This document shows positions 17,776-25,975 of a stretch of DNA of 64,000 bases, piece after piece. Below the pieces are notes generated by a model. That model worked only from the letters and a program-made list of their open reading frames with translations. It had not been told where the DNA came from and did no database searches. Source of the DNA: Gracilibacillus timonensis. Lineage in GTDB: Bacteria > Bacillota > Bacilli > Bacillales > Amphibacillaceae. The translations under genes and the position numbers were made by a program. The DNA lies in contig NZ_FLKH01000012.1 in assembly GCF_900086715.1 (NCBI RefSeq), positions 1,736,001 through 1,800,000 of the forward strand, written 5' to 3'. How positions within the stretch are numbered: position 1 is the first letter of the stretch; each line of letters opens with the position of its first letter.

Positions 17776-18471
17776 ATGATGAAAAAAATGTTTTTTCTGT
17801 TGAGCATTGTATTTTTTATGACAGCGTGTTCCATGTCTGAAGAGGATGTTGTGGAAGAAACGATTGCAGCAAGTGAGGAAGTCAATAACTACACACTCGA
17901 TATTACAACTGCCAATCCTAATGAGGCAGAAAATGATGAATATGTGTTCAACATTGACTTACAGAACACACTCGGGTACATCACTAGTGATTATAACAGC
18001 GAAGATGAGACAGATTCAATGGAGTTATATTATAACAGTGATATAGTATATGAAAAGCAACCGGATAGTGAATGGGAAGAAAGCTCATTGCAAGTAGAAG
18101 AAATGCATGAATTATATTTTGTAGACTATACACAAATTGCTCAAGTACTGGAATACATTGAACCTTTGGAAGAAACATCGTTTGAAGCATTAGATGAGTC
18201 ATATGAATTTTCATATCAAACAAGCAATCAAATTGATGCGACAGATTTGTTAGAGGAATGGGGCTTTAATCTCGGAACTGAACCAGAGATGGCAGTGATG
18301 GACGCTTCGGTTGTCTTTCACATCAATAATGATAATTATTATATAGAGAATATTGCGTTAGAATATACCATGCGAGCAGGAAATGCTGACATGGAGGTAA
18401 ATCTAACACAACAGCTTGATTATCAGAACATCAATGATACAGAAGATATTGAAAGACCCGAAGATTTATAA
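17776..18471 (+). CDS. acidic lipoprotein of unknown function
   Basis: 231 residues, with a lipoprotein signal peptide ending at lipobox MTAC (FFMTACSMSEED). The mature protein is very acidic and rich in beta-type segments (NYTLDITTANPN, FNIDLQNTLGYI, EFSYQTSNQIDA), and its layout resembles the DUF6612/LppX-LprAFG-like lipoproteins thought to hold hydrophobic ligands. GAGGAG lies 5 nt before the first of two adjacent ATGs. No operon partner. Function not assignable. Confidence 0.75.
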   Translation: MMKKMFFLLSIVFFMTACSMSEEDVVEETIAASEEVNNYTLDITTANPNEAENDEYVFNIDLQNTLGYITSDYNSEDETDSMELYYNSDIVYEKQPDSEWEESSLQVEEMHELYFVDYTQIAQVLEYIEPLEETSFEALDESYEFSYQTSNQIDATDLLEEWGFNLGTEPEMAVMDASVVFHINNDNYYIENIALEYTMRAGNADMEVNLTQQLDYQNINDTEDIERPEDL

Positions 18472-18474
18472 AAT

Positions 18475-18549
18475 GGTTCAACACCAAAATCTATGGTTGC
18501 TATTATCAAAATATAGCCAATTGTTCCCCCATACATTTTGGTGAGAGCC
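18475..18549. mobile_element. 75-bp element with terminal inverted repeats
   Basis: The left end GGTTCAACACCAAAATCTATGG and the reverse complement of the right end, GGCTCTCACCAAAATGTATGG, match at most positions with a small gap. It looks like the two ends of an insertion sequence (the ISL3 family is my best guess) with nothing between them, or a MITE. It abuts the lipoprotein stop on the left and interrupts a DUF6431-like frame on the right. No target duplication is visible. Confidence 0.5.
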
Positions 18550-18705
18550 CTTTATTCCATAACGCCAATAATATCCATTCCGATGCAGGTTTCTCTGAGC
18601 AACACAAAGACAACCCGGACATCTCTCAAGCATAGGGAATTTATTTTCTTTCTCTTTTAAACTATATTCTTTAAGCCCAACCCCAAAATAATGCGGAATA
18701 ATCAT
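18550..18705 (-). pseudogene. DUF6431-like gene fragment
   Basis: The minus-strand frame reads MIIPHYFGVGLKEYSLKEKE and continues with a CPGCLC zinc-knuckle pattern and NLHRNGYYWRYGI. I recognise this as the N-terminus of DUF6431-type proteins, which are commonly found beside insertion sequences. After RYGI it runs into the 75-bp inverted-repeat element and stops at 18478, so only about a third to half of the usual protein is left. Confidence 0.55.
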
Positions 18706-18802
18706 TAAAGCCCATATTCCGCGCCTATTTGAAAGCTAAATATCTTTTTTTGCAGGATTTTTCCCATAAAATATCGAAAAGGGGAAGTACAAGTTTAATG
18801 AG

Positions 18803-19254
18803 GTGATGACATTGAACAACCCATTTCAAAAAATCTCTGACATGCAATTATTCCGAGTGGGATCAGCTCCTGTTATTCGTCACTTAATCAATGAGCTGGG
18901 GCTGATCGACCGAGTAGATGGCCTGTCCCCTGTAAAAAAGGAAGATTATAAGGCGTCCGTTGGTACCCGCATCGCTGCAATTATCATCAATCAACTGACG
19001 GATCGGAAAGCCCTTTACAAGGTAGAGGGGTTCTATGAACGGCAGGATGTTGAATTGTTATTCGGTTCGGGGAGAAAGGCCAACGATTTTAATGATGATG
19101 CACTTGGAAGAGCGCTGGATGCCCTCCACGCTGCAGATTTGGAAAAGGTTTATATCCAAGCTGTCCAAGGCATTCAGGAAGTTGTGTCCGATTTGAGCTG
19201 GGACAGACTTCATTTTGATACAACCTCCATTAAAGTGACGAGAGGGACCTTGTT
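18803..19254 (+). mobile_element. 5' remnant of an IS1634-like (IS4 superfamily) transposase
   Basis: 150 codons of transposase N-terminus, starting at GTG/ATG with AGGTG upstream: FRVGSAPVIRHLINELGLID, then FNDDALGRALDALHAADLEK and the first catalytic aspartate region LHFDTTSIKV. Full proteins of this group are about 550 residues, so roughly three quarters is missing. The frame ends GTLL-stop exactly where the DinB gene begins (TTATGAGC), so the junction lies within 20 bp of 19240. GCGGAATA/TATTCCGC at 18693-18722 may be part of its left end. Confidence 0.75.
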
Positions 19255-19710
19255 ATGAGCAAAATATTTACTGATTATGAGAAAATGATAAGTGAAGTTT
19301 CTAAACTCAAAGAAGGAGATGAACAAACATTAATTACTCCTATAAAGGAAAATGCTTGGTCGATCAGAGAAATCATTGGTCATATGTATTATTGGGATGA
19401 TTATAACCTACATAATATGGTATCTCAAATGAGTAACGGAGCAAATCTGCCAAACTTTCCAGCGCATGATCCCCATAATGAAGAAGCTATTCAATCGCTT
19501 GAAGGTAAAGCTGTTCAACAAATAATTGATTTGTTTCTAGAAAGAAGAAAAGAGATACTAGAAGAAATTAAAAAAGTAGACAAGAAGGATAGATTTACGA
19601 TTGGAAATGGTAAGAGAGCTTTTTCTTCTGAAAGCTTTATCAAAATTTTTGTTCAACATGATGCACATCATGTAAAGCAAATCGAGAATTTTTTAGCGAA
19701 TGCAGAATAA
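19255..19710 (+). CDS. DinB family protein
   Basis: 151-residue four-helix-bundle protein of the DinB/YfiT-like metalloenzyme group; members include thiol transferases and proteins of unknown role. The presumed metal-binding histidines are His43 in IIGHMYYWDDY and the pair in HDAHHVKQIENFL near the C-terminus. The ATG overlaps the truncated transposase stop, and the only purine-rich stretch upstream (GAGAGGGA) belongs to the transposase, so the native promoter and ribosome site appear replaced. A HAD gene follows after about 30 bp. Confidence 0.8.
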   Translation: MSKIFTDYEKMISEVSKLKEGDEQTLITPIKENAWSIREIIGHMYYWDDYNLHNMVSQMSNGANLPNFPAHDPHNEEAIQSLEGKAVQQIIDLFLERRKEILEEIKKVDKKDRFTIGNGKRAFSSESFIKIFVQHDAHHVKQIENFLANAE

Positions 19711-19739
19711 TAAATGATTTGTTTAGGGAGGAATTTCTA

Positions 19740-20303
19740 TTGAACATATTATGGGATTTTGATGGTACGCTTTTTGATACGTATCCTGTCTTTACAAAAA
19801 TATTAAAACAAATTGTACATCCAGACATCTCCGAAGATAACCTATATGCTCATCTAAAAATTTCATTTTCACATACTATCAATCATTTTCAATTATCTGC
19901 TTCTCAAATAGAAGCTTTTATTTCTCTCAGCAATCAATTACCAATGGAAGATTTCAAGCCGTTTAAAGATGTGGAAAAGATATTAAAATATGCCGATAAA
20001 AATGTAATTATGACACACAGTGGTCGTAAGGAGGTTCTGAAAATATTAAATTATTATGGTTGGGAAAAATACTTTACAGAACTAGTGACAGGTGATGATG
20101 ATTTTCCGCGTAAACCCAACCCAGCTTCTTATGAATATCTACATAAAAAACACTCTATTGATTTAGCCGTTGGTGATCGAATGTTAGATATTATTCCTGC
20201 TAAAAAAATCGGATTAAAAACCTGTCTCTTTCAAAATAGAGAACATGGATCCGATTATTATCTTAACGACTATAAAGATTTTTTTAGTGTGATAAATGGA
20301 TAA
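19740..20303 (+). CDS. HAD family hydrolase
   Basis: Small HAD phosphatase-like protein. Translation most likely starts at the TTG at 19740, which has AGGGAGG 8 nt upstream, giving NILWDFDGTLFDTYPVFTK at the N-terminus (187 residues). Motif I DFDGT, motif II MTHSGRK, the motif III lysine in FPRKPNPASY and motif IV VGDRMLDIIPAKK are all present. It probably shares a transcript with the DinB gene and ends at a strong terminator. The substrate is unknown. Confidence 0.8.
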   Translation: MNILWDFDGTLFDTYPVFTKILKQIVHPDISEDNLYAHLKISFSHTINHFQLSASQIEAFISLSNQLPMEDFKPFKDVEKILKYADKNVIMTHSGRKEVLKILNYYGWEKYFTELVTGDDDFPRKPNPASYEYLHKKHSIDLAVGDRMLDIIPAKKIGLKTCLFQNREHGSDYYLNDYKDFFSVING

Positions 20304-20311
20304 GTATTCAA

Positions 20312-20345
20312 GGAACTAAAATTAATCATTTTAGTTCCCTTTTTA
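20312..20345 (+). terminator. terminator after DinB-HAD pair
   Basis: GGAACTAAAAT and ATTTTAGTTCC form a perfect 11-bp stem with a 5-nt loop, followed by CTTTTTATT. Confidence 0.92.
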
Positions 20346-20378
20346 TTCTAACGGAAGTAAACAACCTATTTATTTCGC

Positions 20379-21263
20379 TTACTTGGCTGTGAGCTTTTCA
20401 ATTTCTTCTTCGCTTAATTCTGTAATTTCTGCTATTTCACTGATGGACATGCCTTTTGCAATTAGTTTCAAAACGATTTCCTTTTTTCCTTCTTGTTTCC
20501 CTTCTTGTTTCCCTCTCTCAAAATAAGAGTTCGGCAGCTGCATCACTATATATTTTTCCTCTTCCGGCAGTTTTTCCATTCTCTCCATCATTTGTTCCTC
20601 CTCCTCTTCGCTCAACTTTAAATACGTCTCGAAATATCCATACAAGAATTCCATTTGCGCCGGATTGATTTTCATCCGAGTAATCATGCGCAAAAATTCC
20701 AATTTAACTTGGACGCGCTCATGTTCTTCAAACCCCATCTGACTGATTAATGCTGCTGCAACTGGGTTGTCTGATTCGATATATTCTCTCCAGTTTTTGT
20801 GTTTTAATTGTAATTTTTGATAACTAAATTGAAGTACTTCTTGAGTAGGTGTATCGATTTTGAATTGTGTCGGTTCTTCTTGTTTCCTATTATAACTCAA
20901 AACAGCGATGGGTTGAATGGGTTTGCGGTGCTTGGCGTAAAGATAACTGAAGTAGAGAAACATTCTTTCGGGGAAATCCGCTTCATGAGTGGATTGTGCT
21001 TCGGTATGAATATGCAAGATTTTTTCTTCATGATGTAATTTTACTTCAGCAAGAACATCAATCTCCTTTTTGGAGCCTTCGAGATAATCCAAGTAGACTT
21101 CCTGTTCGAGGAATGTGACGTTGGAGAAATCAATGTAGGGGTGAAGATCGGGGAAAAATCCTTCGATGAACTCTTCAAAAAACTCTTGTATCAACTTTTT
21201 TGTCAGTCGATCATGCTTCATGTAGTCTGCTTTTTCTTCTTGAATAACTGGTACGGTAAGCAA
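20379..21263 (-). CDS. Rpn family recombination-promoting nuclease / putative transposase
   Basis: PD-(D/E)XK nuclease-like protein of the Rpn (transposase_31/PDDEXK_2) group, known for DNase activity and recA-independent recombination in E. coli. Motifs: acidic IDVLAEVKL, then LHIHTEAQ, then a long helical region and the repeated GKQEGKQEGKKE tail with a C-terminal HTH-like SISEIAEITELSEEEIEKL. I place the start at the TTG at 21263, with AGGGAG 7 nt upstream (294 residues). A fragment of a second copy is at 16621-16710. Such genes are often mobile and phase-variable. Confidence 0.82.
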   Translation of the reverse strand: MLTVPVIQEEKADYMKHDRLTKKLIQEFFEEFIEGFFPDLHPYIDFSNVTFLEQEVYLDYLEGSKKEIDVLAEVKLHHEEKILHIHTEAQSTHEADFPERMFLYFSYLYAKHRKPIQPIAVLSYNRKQEEPTQFKIDTPTQEVLQFSYQKLQLKHKNWREYIESDNPVAAALISQMGFEEHERVQVKLEFLRMITRMKINPAQMEFLYGYFETYLKLSEEEEEQMMERMEKLPEEEKYIVMQLPNSYFERGKQEGKQEGKKEIVLKLIAKGMSISEIAEITELSEEEIEKLTAK

Positions 21264-21411
21264 TAGAACACTCCCTTTATTTAGAATTATCTTCACTTTA
21301 GCATTCCTTCCAAGATAAAGCTAGTGTAATAATTTTACTTTTTGCTTCTCTTATATGTTTGAGAGCAATGATCACTACCACTTTCCCATCATAAAAGAGC
21401 CTCGAGTAATT

Positions 21412-21558
21412 TCATGGTTCTTCCAACTCTTCCGCTCTGCTTATGGACTTTTCAATCACTTTTGTTATCGTTTCTATTTCAGTAAAAGAGACATCACATA
21501 GCAAACCCATTGCACGATAAGACGGAAGCGCTTTAATTTCATATTCCATATTCGTCAT
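21412..21558 (-). pseudogene. 48-codon fragment, possibly effector-binding domain
   Basis: A minus-strand frame starting at an ATG reads MTNMEYEIKALPSYRAMGLL and ends SRAEELEEP. Its start resembles GyrI-like effector-binding domains of AraC/MerR-type regulators, which are far longer. The ribosome site is weak. Probably the surviving 5' part of a regulator gene. The remainder of 21297-21756 shows no other gene. Confidence 0.35.
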
Positions 21559-21756
21559 TAAAATCTTCTCTCACTAGTAATAAACTACTATTTTAACTTA
21601 CTATACTATAGTGCATGACCCCCCGGCAATGAAGACGATTTTTGTGGTATAACACTTTCAAATATATTAGATTCCTATACCCTTCTGGCTTCATTTGATA
21701 CAATAAGAAAATGATCGAAATAAGGATTCCAAACGAAAACGAGAGGCTGATAAACG

Positions 21757-22398
21757 ATGAAAGAAGAAGAACGTATTTTTAACGGAATGTTATTTAGTCC
21801 GGCACACCCTGATTTAAAAAAGATAAAACAGCATGCTCATAAGCTAAGTCGTCAATATAGCGATACTTCCGAAGAAAAAGGAGAAGAACGTCAAAGTATC
21901 CTCAAGCAATTGCTTGGACAGGTAGGAAAGCATTGTTATATGCAAGGTCCTATCTTTTTTCACTATGGAACACACACCGAAATTGGTGATCATTTCTTCG
22001 CTAATTATAATCTAACGGTTCAAGATGATGCCAAAGTTACGATTGGAAATCATACGCTTTTGGGACCTAATGTTACCATTGTTACACCGGTTCACCCTAT
22101 GATTGCTTCGGAGCGACAACAAATGATCGACCAAAACGGCGAGACCAAGGCTTTATGTTACGCTAAGCCAGTAAGTATTGGGAATAATGTCTGGTTAGCA
22201 GCCAATGTAACGATTTGTGGCGGGGTTACGATTGGAGATGGCTGTGTGATTGGTGCTGGAAGCGTGGTAACGCGTGACATTCCAGCGAATTCCTTTGCTG
22301 CTGGCGTCCCGTGTCAGGTCATCCGCCCGATAACGGAAGCTGATAGCATGCAATTTAAATCTGAAACATTAGCAGATTGTCGAATCGATGAAGGATAA
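21757..22398 (+). CDS. hexapeptide-repeat acetyltransferase (Maa/LacA family)
   Basis: 213 residues, same family as the gene at 1033-1647 but clearly diverged. The beta-helix repeats are evident (IGDHFFANYNLTV, IGNHTLLGPNVTIVTPVHPM, IGNNVWLAANVTICGGVTIG, VIGAGSVVTRDIPANS), and the catalytic His lies in TPVHPM. The N-terminal cap is longer and more charged than in the usual Mac domain. GAGAGG lies about 9 nt before the ATG. The acceptor sugar is unknown. It may be co-transcribed with the two membrane proteins that follow. Confidence 0.85.
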   Translation: MKEEERIFNGMLFSPAHPDLKKIKQHAHKLSRQYSDTSEEKGEERQSILKQLLGQVGKHCYMQGPIFFHYGTHTEIGDHFFANYNLTVQDDAKVTIGNHTLLGPNVTIVTPVHPMIASERQQMIDQNGETKALCYAKPVSIGNNVWLAANVTICGGVTIGDGCVIGAGSVVTRDIPANSFAAGVPCQVIRPITEADSMQFKSETLADCRIDEG

Positions 22399-22491
22399 AT
22401 GTGTGTACCTGAATGAGTGAAAAACAAATACGATGTCATTCCATTTCACGAAAACCAGAAATAGCAAGGTCAAGTTGGAAAGGGTGTCCGT

Positions 22492-23061
22492 GTGTCAAGA
22501 TCCTATGTCATCATTTATCAAAATAAGGAAGCTAATTATTCTGTATACTACGATTTTAGCAAACAATCGTTTTTTTCATATACACAAAAATTAAACAAAT
22601 CAATCATTAAGTTCGCTAGTTTCTGTTCCATTCCTACCTATGCCATCATGAAGAATGTGTCATTTGGTATGACAATCCATCCATTGACAATGCTAGCTAT
22701 TGCTAATATGTTAGGAATCATACTAGGGTTTGTAAGTATAAAATTAATAAACCGTGTCAGTGACAAGGAATTGCAGCGAAGCAAAGAAGTCATACATCCA
22801 ACCAATCAAGAGTTACGTAGGTATCTTTTTGAAGGAAGAAAACAATCGAAAAGACTCATTCTTATGATATGCTTTTTATTTTTTCTCGTCTTTTCAAATG
22901 TGATCTTTCTCTATTTTATGCCGCAAAATATCTTAATGTTTCTTCTTAATATCGCGATATTGGCTGGTAGTATCTTAACTGTCTGGGCAATAAGACCAAT
23001 CAAGCGAAGCCAAGCCCATAAATTATTAGAAGGAAAACTGGAAAGCGCTCTGATTGAATAA
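22492..23061 (+). CDS. membrane protein, tandem copy 1
   Basis: 189-residue protein of unknown function starting at a GTG after GAAAGGGTGTCCGT. Four hydrophobic segments in two pairs (around 40-85 and 123-165) flank a charged middle with HPTNQELRRYLFEG. It is a paralogue of the next gene: shared blocks include MKNVSFGMT, PLTMLAI, HPTNQELR and LYFMPQN, and the two even share the leader before the start codon. The pair came from a recent duplication. A resemblance to the DUF443 tandem membrane proteins of staphylococci is only structural. Confidence 0.7.
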   Translation: MSRSYVIIYQNKEANYSVYYDFSKQSFFSYTQKLNKSIIKFASFCSIPTYAIMKNVSFGMTIHPLTMLAIANMLGIILGFVSIKLINRVSDKELQRSKEVIHPTNQELRRYLFEGRKQSKRLILMICFLFFLVFSNVIFLYFMPQNILMFLLNIAILAGSILTVWAIRPIKRSQAHKLLEGKLESALIE

Positions 23062-23108
23062 AGTTTTCCTTTCCATTTTCAGGAGCCAGTTAGAAAGGGT
23101 GTCCGTGT

Positions 23109-23675
23109 GTGTCAAGGTCCTATGTAGCGATTTATCAAAATAAAAAAGTCAATGAATTTTTATACTTTGATTTTAACAAGAATGAGTTCTTTTCCGTTGC
23201 AGAACGAAAAAGCCAATCCACGATATTTTTTACAAGCTTTGTTTCGATTGTTTTTTATGCCTTAATGAAAAATGTGTCATTTGGTATGACATTCAGTCCC
23301 TTGACAATGTTAGCTATTACTGGTGTGTTAGGGATAGCACTGGGATGTGTAAGTATCCAATTAACAAATAGAGCAATCGAAAAAGGATTAGAACACAGAA
23401 AAGAAGTTGTACATCCAACGAATCAAGAGTTGCGCCAATATCTTATGGAGGGCAAAAAACAATTTCATGTGTTAGTGTTTATCCTACTGGTTTTATTCTT
23501 TTGTGTTTTCTTAAGCGCCGTTTTTCTCTATTTTATGCCACAAAATGTATTAATGTTTCTTGTTAACATCGGGTCCTGGGCAATTAGTATTTTAGTTGCT
23601 TGGTTAATAAGACCCATACAGCGCAGTCAAACTCATAAACAATTAGAAGGGAGACTGGAAAAGCACTCCGGTTGA
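23109..23675 (+). CDS. membrane protein, tandem copy 2
   Basis: 188-residue paralogue of the preceding gene, starting 47 bp after it at a GTG with the same GAAAGGGTGTCCGTGTG leader. The four-helix layout and the MKNVSFGMTFSPLTMLAI, HPTNQELRQYLMEGKKQ and LYFMPQNVLMFLVNIG blocks are conserved, while the N-terminal 30 residues have drifted. Function unknown. Retention of two intact copies in otherwise decaying DNA suggests both are used, perhaps as a heteromer. Confidence 0.7.
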   Translation: MSRSYVAIYQNKKVNEFLYFDFNKNEFFSVAERKSQSTIFFTSFVSIVFYALMKNVSFGMTFSPLTMLAITGVLGIALGCVSIQLTNRAIEKGLEHRKEVVHPTNQELRQYLMEGKKQFHVLVFILLVLFFCVFLSAVFLYFMPQNVLMFLVNIGSWAISILVAWLIRPIQRSQTHKQLEGRLEKHSG

Positions 23676-24338
23676 ATGCACAGAAATGATTTCAGCTAGA
23701 ATAGATGTGAAATGAGGTGGGCGTTGGGATCTGGAACCACATGAGTTATGCATCTGCCATCTCATTTTGGCCGTATGTCATAAAAAATGAAGGGAATCGT
23801 TTAAACTGATTATTAGCATAATCTAAAGGGATACTTACTTTTCCCTACTCCTACGCATAGCAGAAAGTATTTTTAAGTCGATGCCACTATGTTCCTTGTT
23901 CCAACCGTCAGTAATGGAGCCAAAACCCATTGTGCTCTCATTGAAAAATTTCGAGTCTATTTCGTTTACGATTACAGAAAATCAACAGGCTAGAAGAAAA
24001 ATAAGAAGGAGAGGCTATAATATATAATAAGCACCTCTCCTTTTTTGATTATTAATGCAGTGACTTAAAATTAACTATCCCAAGTTAATTTTTGCTTTTA
24101 GCTTTATTTAGTGACACAGTAGGGGCTAGCCTCTTGGCTCTCGCCCACTCACCCCAGCCTCACTTCCCTCAACCTGATTAGGAGGGCGAAACCCAAAAAG
24201 CATTAAGGTAAGGACATAGAACGCCATTAAGCAAGAGGTAACCTCTCACAAACTAAAAAATTTTTTGGAAGAGATGAAATCATACGTTAATATTATACAT
24301 ATACAAGGAAATCAGGAACACTATAAGGAGATGATAGG
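23676..24338. other. 660-bp gap, no clear gene
   Basis: No convincing reading frame. 24115-24250 is G+C-richer, with CCTCTTGGCTCTCGCCCACT and a purine-rich stretch, and looks like worn foreign DNA. A clean terminator hairpin at 24006-24048 without an obvious gene before it suggests a lost plus-strand gene. Confidence 0.4.
24006..24048 (+). terminator. orphan terminator
   Basis: AAGGAGAGG pairs with CCTCTCCTT across a 19-nt loop, followed by TTTTGATT. The nearest intact plus-strand gene ends 330 bp upstream. Confidence 0.7.
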
Positions 24339-24608
24339 ATGGCTAAATTAGGAAGAATAGATCTTTTGTTAATTGGCTTGCTACTAATTGTATCTTCTAT
24401 TTTCTCTTATTTTCAGGGGTATATAGAAATTGGGCTTGGTTTTATTATAATTATACCAGGTGCTTATTTAGTAGGTTGTGGAATTTTTGATAAACCTAAG
24501 GAAAAACCGATTAAAGGAAAAGGACTATGGTTGTGGGATTTAAAGATAAGATTAATCATTAGGTGGTTTATCAATGCCTCCCCCAGTGCATTTACTTCTA
24601 AGCATTAA
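24339..24608 (+). CDS. small membrane protein
   Basis: 89 residues with two hydrophobic helices (LLLIGLLLIVSSIFSYF and IGLGFIIIIPGAYLVGCGIF) and a basic tail. AAGGAG lies 8 nt before the ATG, which supports it as a real gene. I recognise no family. The end (SPSAFTSKH) differs in character from the rest, so the natural C-terminus may have been replaced. Followed after 45 bp by another small membrane-protein gene. Confidence 0.55.
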   Translation: MAKLGRIDLLLIGLLLIVSSIFSYFQGYIEIGLGFIIIIPGAYLVGCGIFDKPKEKPIKGKGLWLWDLKIRLIIRWFINASPSAFTSKH

Positions 24609-24653
24609 TATAATAGAATATAAAAGTCTAATAGTTCGGAAAGGATAAGATTT

Positions 24654-24863
24654 ATGAAGTCATCAGTAAAAAGATATTTAATGACAACTATGGCAGCCTT
24701 TACAGTCTTAATAATAGCATTCTTTATTAATTATCAAAATAATGCTGCTTCCATATTTGCTATAGAAAATGTTAGCCTATTCATTGCAATTATTGGAATG
24801 ATTATCTTAACAAGTTTATATATTTCAATAAAAATATATGAAAAAAGAATAAGTAAAAAATGA
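24654..24863 (+). CDS. small membrane protein
   Basis: 69 residues: a short basic N-terminus (MKSSVKRYLM), two membrane helices (AAFTVLIIAFFINY and VSLFIAIIGMIILTSLYISI) and a basic tail KIYEKRISKK. AAAGGA lies upstream of the ATG. It is very A+T-rich. No family is recognised; together with the preceding gene it may form a two-gene unit that ends at the hairpin at 25000-25050. Confidence 0.55.
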   Translation: MKSSVKRYLMTTMAAFTVLIIAFFINYQNNAASIFAIENVSLFIAIIGMIILTSLYISIKIYEKRISKK

Positions 24864-24999
24864 ATGATGCTGATGTTTTCCTTTGTTCAATCAGTATTAT
24901 TCGCTTATGTATAATTATTTTGAAATATGTTTACTTTTTATTTTTCAAAATTTTCAATATAGCAACTCTTCAAGGAAGCAACTTCACAATCAGAATGAC

Positions 25000-25050
25000 A
25001 AATAACCACACCTTGATTGTTTGTCGTGCTTAAGGGTGGTTATTTATTTT
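25000..25050 (+). terminator. terminator after small membrane-protein genes
   Basis: AAATAACCAC and GTGGTTATTT form a perfect 10-bp stem around a 26-nt loop, followed by ATTTT. Confidence 0.7.
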
Positions 25051-25071
25051 GATGAAAAGACAATAACAAGT

Positions 25072-25101
25072 AAAAAAGAAGCTGTGATAAGCTTCTTTTT
25101 T
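25072..25101. terminator. pflA terminator
   Basis: AAAAAAGAAGC and GCTTCTTTTTT form a perfect stem with an 8-nt loop that overlaps the pflA stop codon. A/T runs on both sides make it active in both directions. Confidence 0.88.
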
Positions 25102-25837
25102 ACACCACTTTCACCCGATTTAAAATATCTTCCGCGTTTTTGACACGTTCTTCCGTTGGTGGTTCTACACCTTCCAACAGATAATCAAGGCCAAGGTTTT
25201 CCCACTTGTATACGCCTAGTTTATGGTAAGGCAGTACTTCTATTCTCTCTACATTGTTCAGCGTAGCGATAAAATCAGACAATCGTTGTAAATAGGCATC
25301 ATTATCGCTGCCGCCTGGTACCAGCACATGACGAATCCAAACAGGGACACCCTTTTGATCCAAGTATTGCGCCATATCGATAATATGCTCATTGGAAACC
25401 CCGGTTAGTTCTTTATGCTCGACGGGATCGATATGTTTTAAATCTAATAAAATCAAATCGGTGACTTCCATTAATTTATCAATATTTTTCATAAAGCGAG
25501 GCGAGCGACTGAAGCAGCCGGCCGAACTATCGATGGTCGTATGCACCCCTAGCTTTTTCAACTCGGTAAATAGTTCCACGAGAAACTCCGCCTGAAGTAA
25601 CGGTTCACCCCCGCTTACCGTTACCCCGCCATTTGACGCTTGGAAAAAGGGTAGATAGGTCTGGATATCTTGCACCAATTCCTCTACCGACATTTCTTTG
25701 CCATCTCCAATTTTCCAAGTATCTGGATTATGGCAGAACTTACAACGTAATAAACACCCCTGTGTAAAAATCACATAGCGTAAGCCAGGTCCATCTACCG
25801 TTCCGCATGTTTCAATTGAATGAATACGTCCGTTCAT
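25100..25837 (-). CDS. pflA: pyruvate formate-lyase activating enzyme
   Basis: 245-residue radical-SAM enzyme that abstracts a hydrogen from the glycine of PflB under anaerobiosis. The [4Fe-4S] cysteines are in CLLRCKFCHNPDTW (about 29-36), preceded by the family start GRIHSIETCGTVDGPGLRYV; the SAM-binding GGEP motif appears as TVSGGEPLLQ. It follows pflB with a hairpin between. It depends on a low-potential flavodoxin or ferredoxin for activity, which the divergent flavin reductase could conceivably help supply. Confidence 0.96.
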   Translation of the reverse strand: MNGRIHSIETCGTVDGPGLRYVIFTQGCLLRCKFCHNPDTWKIGDGKEMSVEELVQDIQTYLPFFQASNGGVTVSGGEPLLQAEFLVELFTELKKLGVHTTIDSSAGCFSRSPRFMKNIDKLMEVTDLILLDLKHIDPVEHKELTGVSNEHIIDMAQYLDQKGVPVWIRHVLVPGGSDNDAYLQRLSDFIATLNNVERIEVLPYHKLGVYKWENLGLDYLLEGVEPPTEERVKNAEDILNRVKVV

Positions 25838-25940
25838 ATTGCTCGCCCTCCCCTTATTGTTAAAAAACTGGAACCGATCGTAAAAATACGACCCTCTCGT
25901 CTATAACCCCATATACTACTTTTATCTAAAAAGATGGTTC

Positions 25941-25970
25941 ATCAGCGGAAGGGAGTACTCCCGCTGATGG
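25941..25970 (-). terminator. intercistronic hairpin pflB-pflA
   Basis: CATCAGCGG and CCGCTGATG form a 9-bp stem in the gap between the two genes; an inner GGGAGTACTCCC is also self-complementary. Minus-strand flank CTTTTTAG is weakly T-rich. It may attenuate pflA or end part of the pflB transcripts. Confidence 0.6.
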
Positions 25971-25975
25971 ATTAC

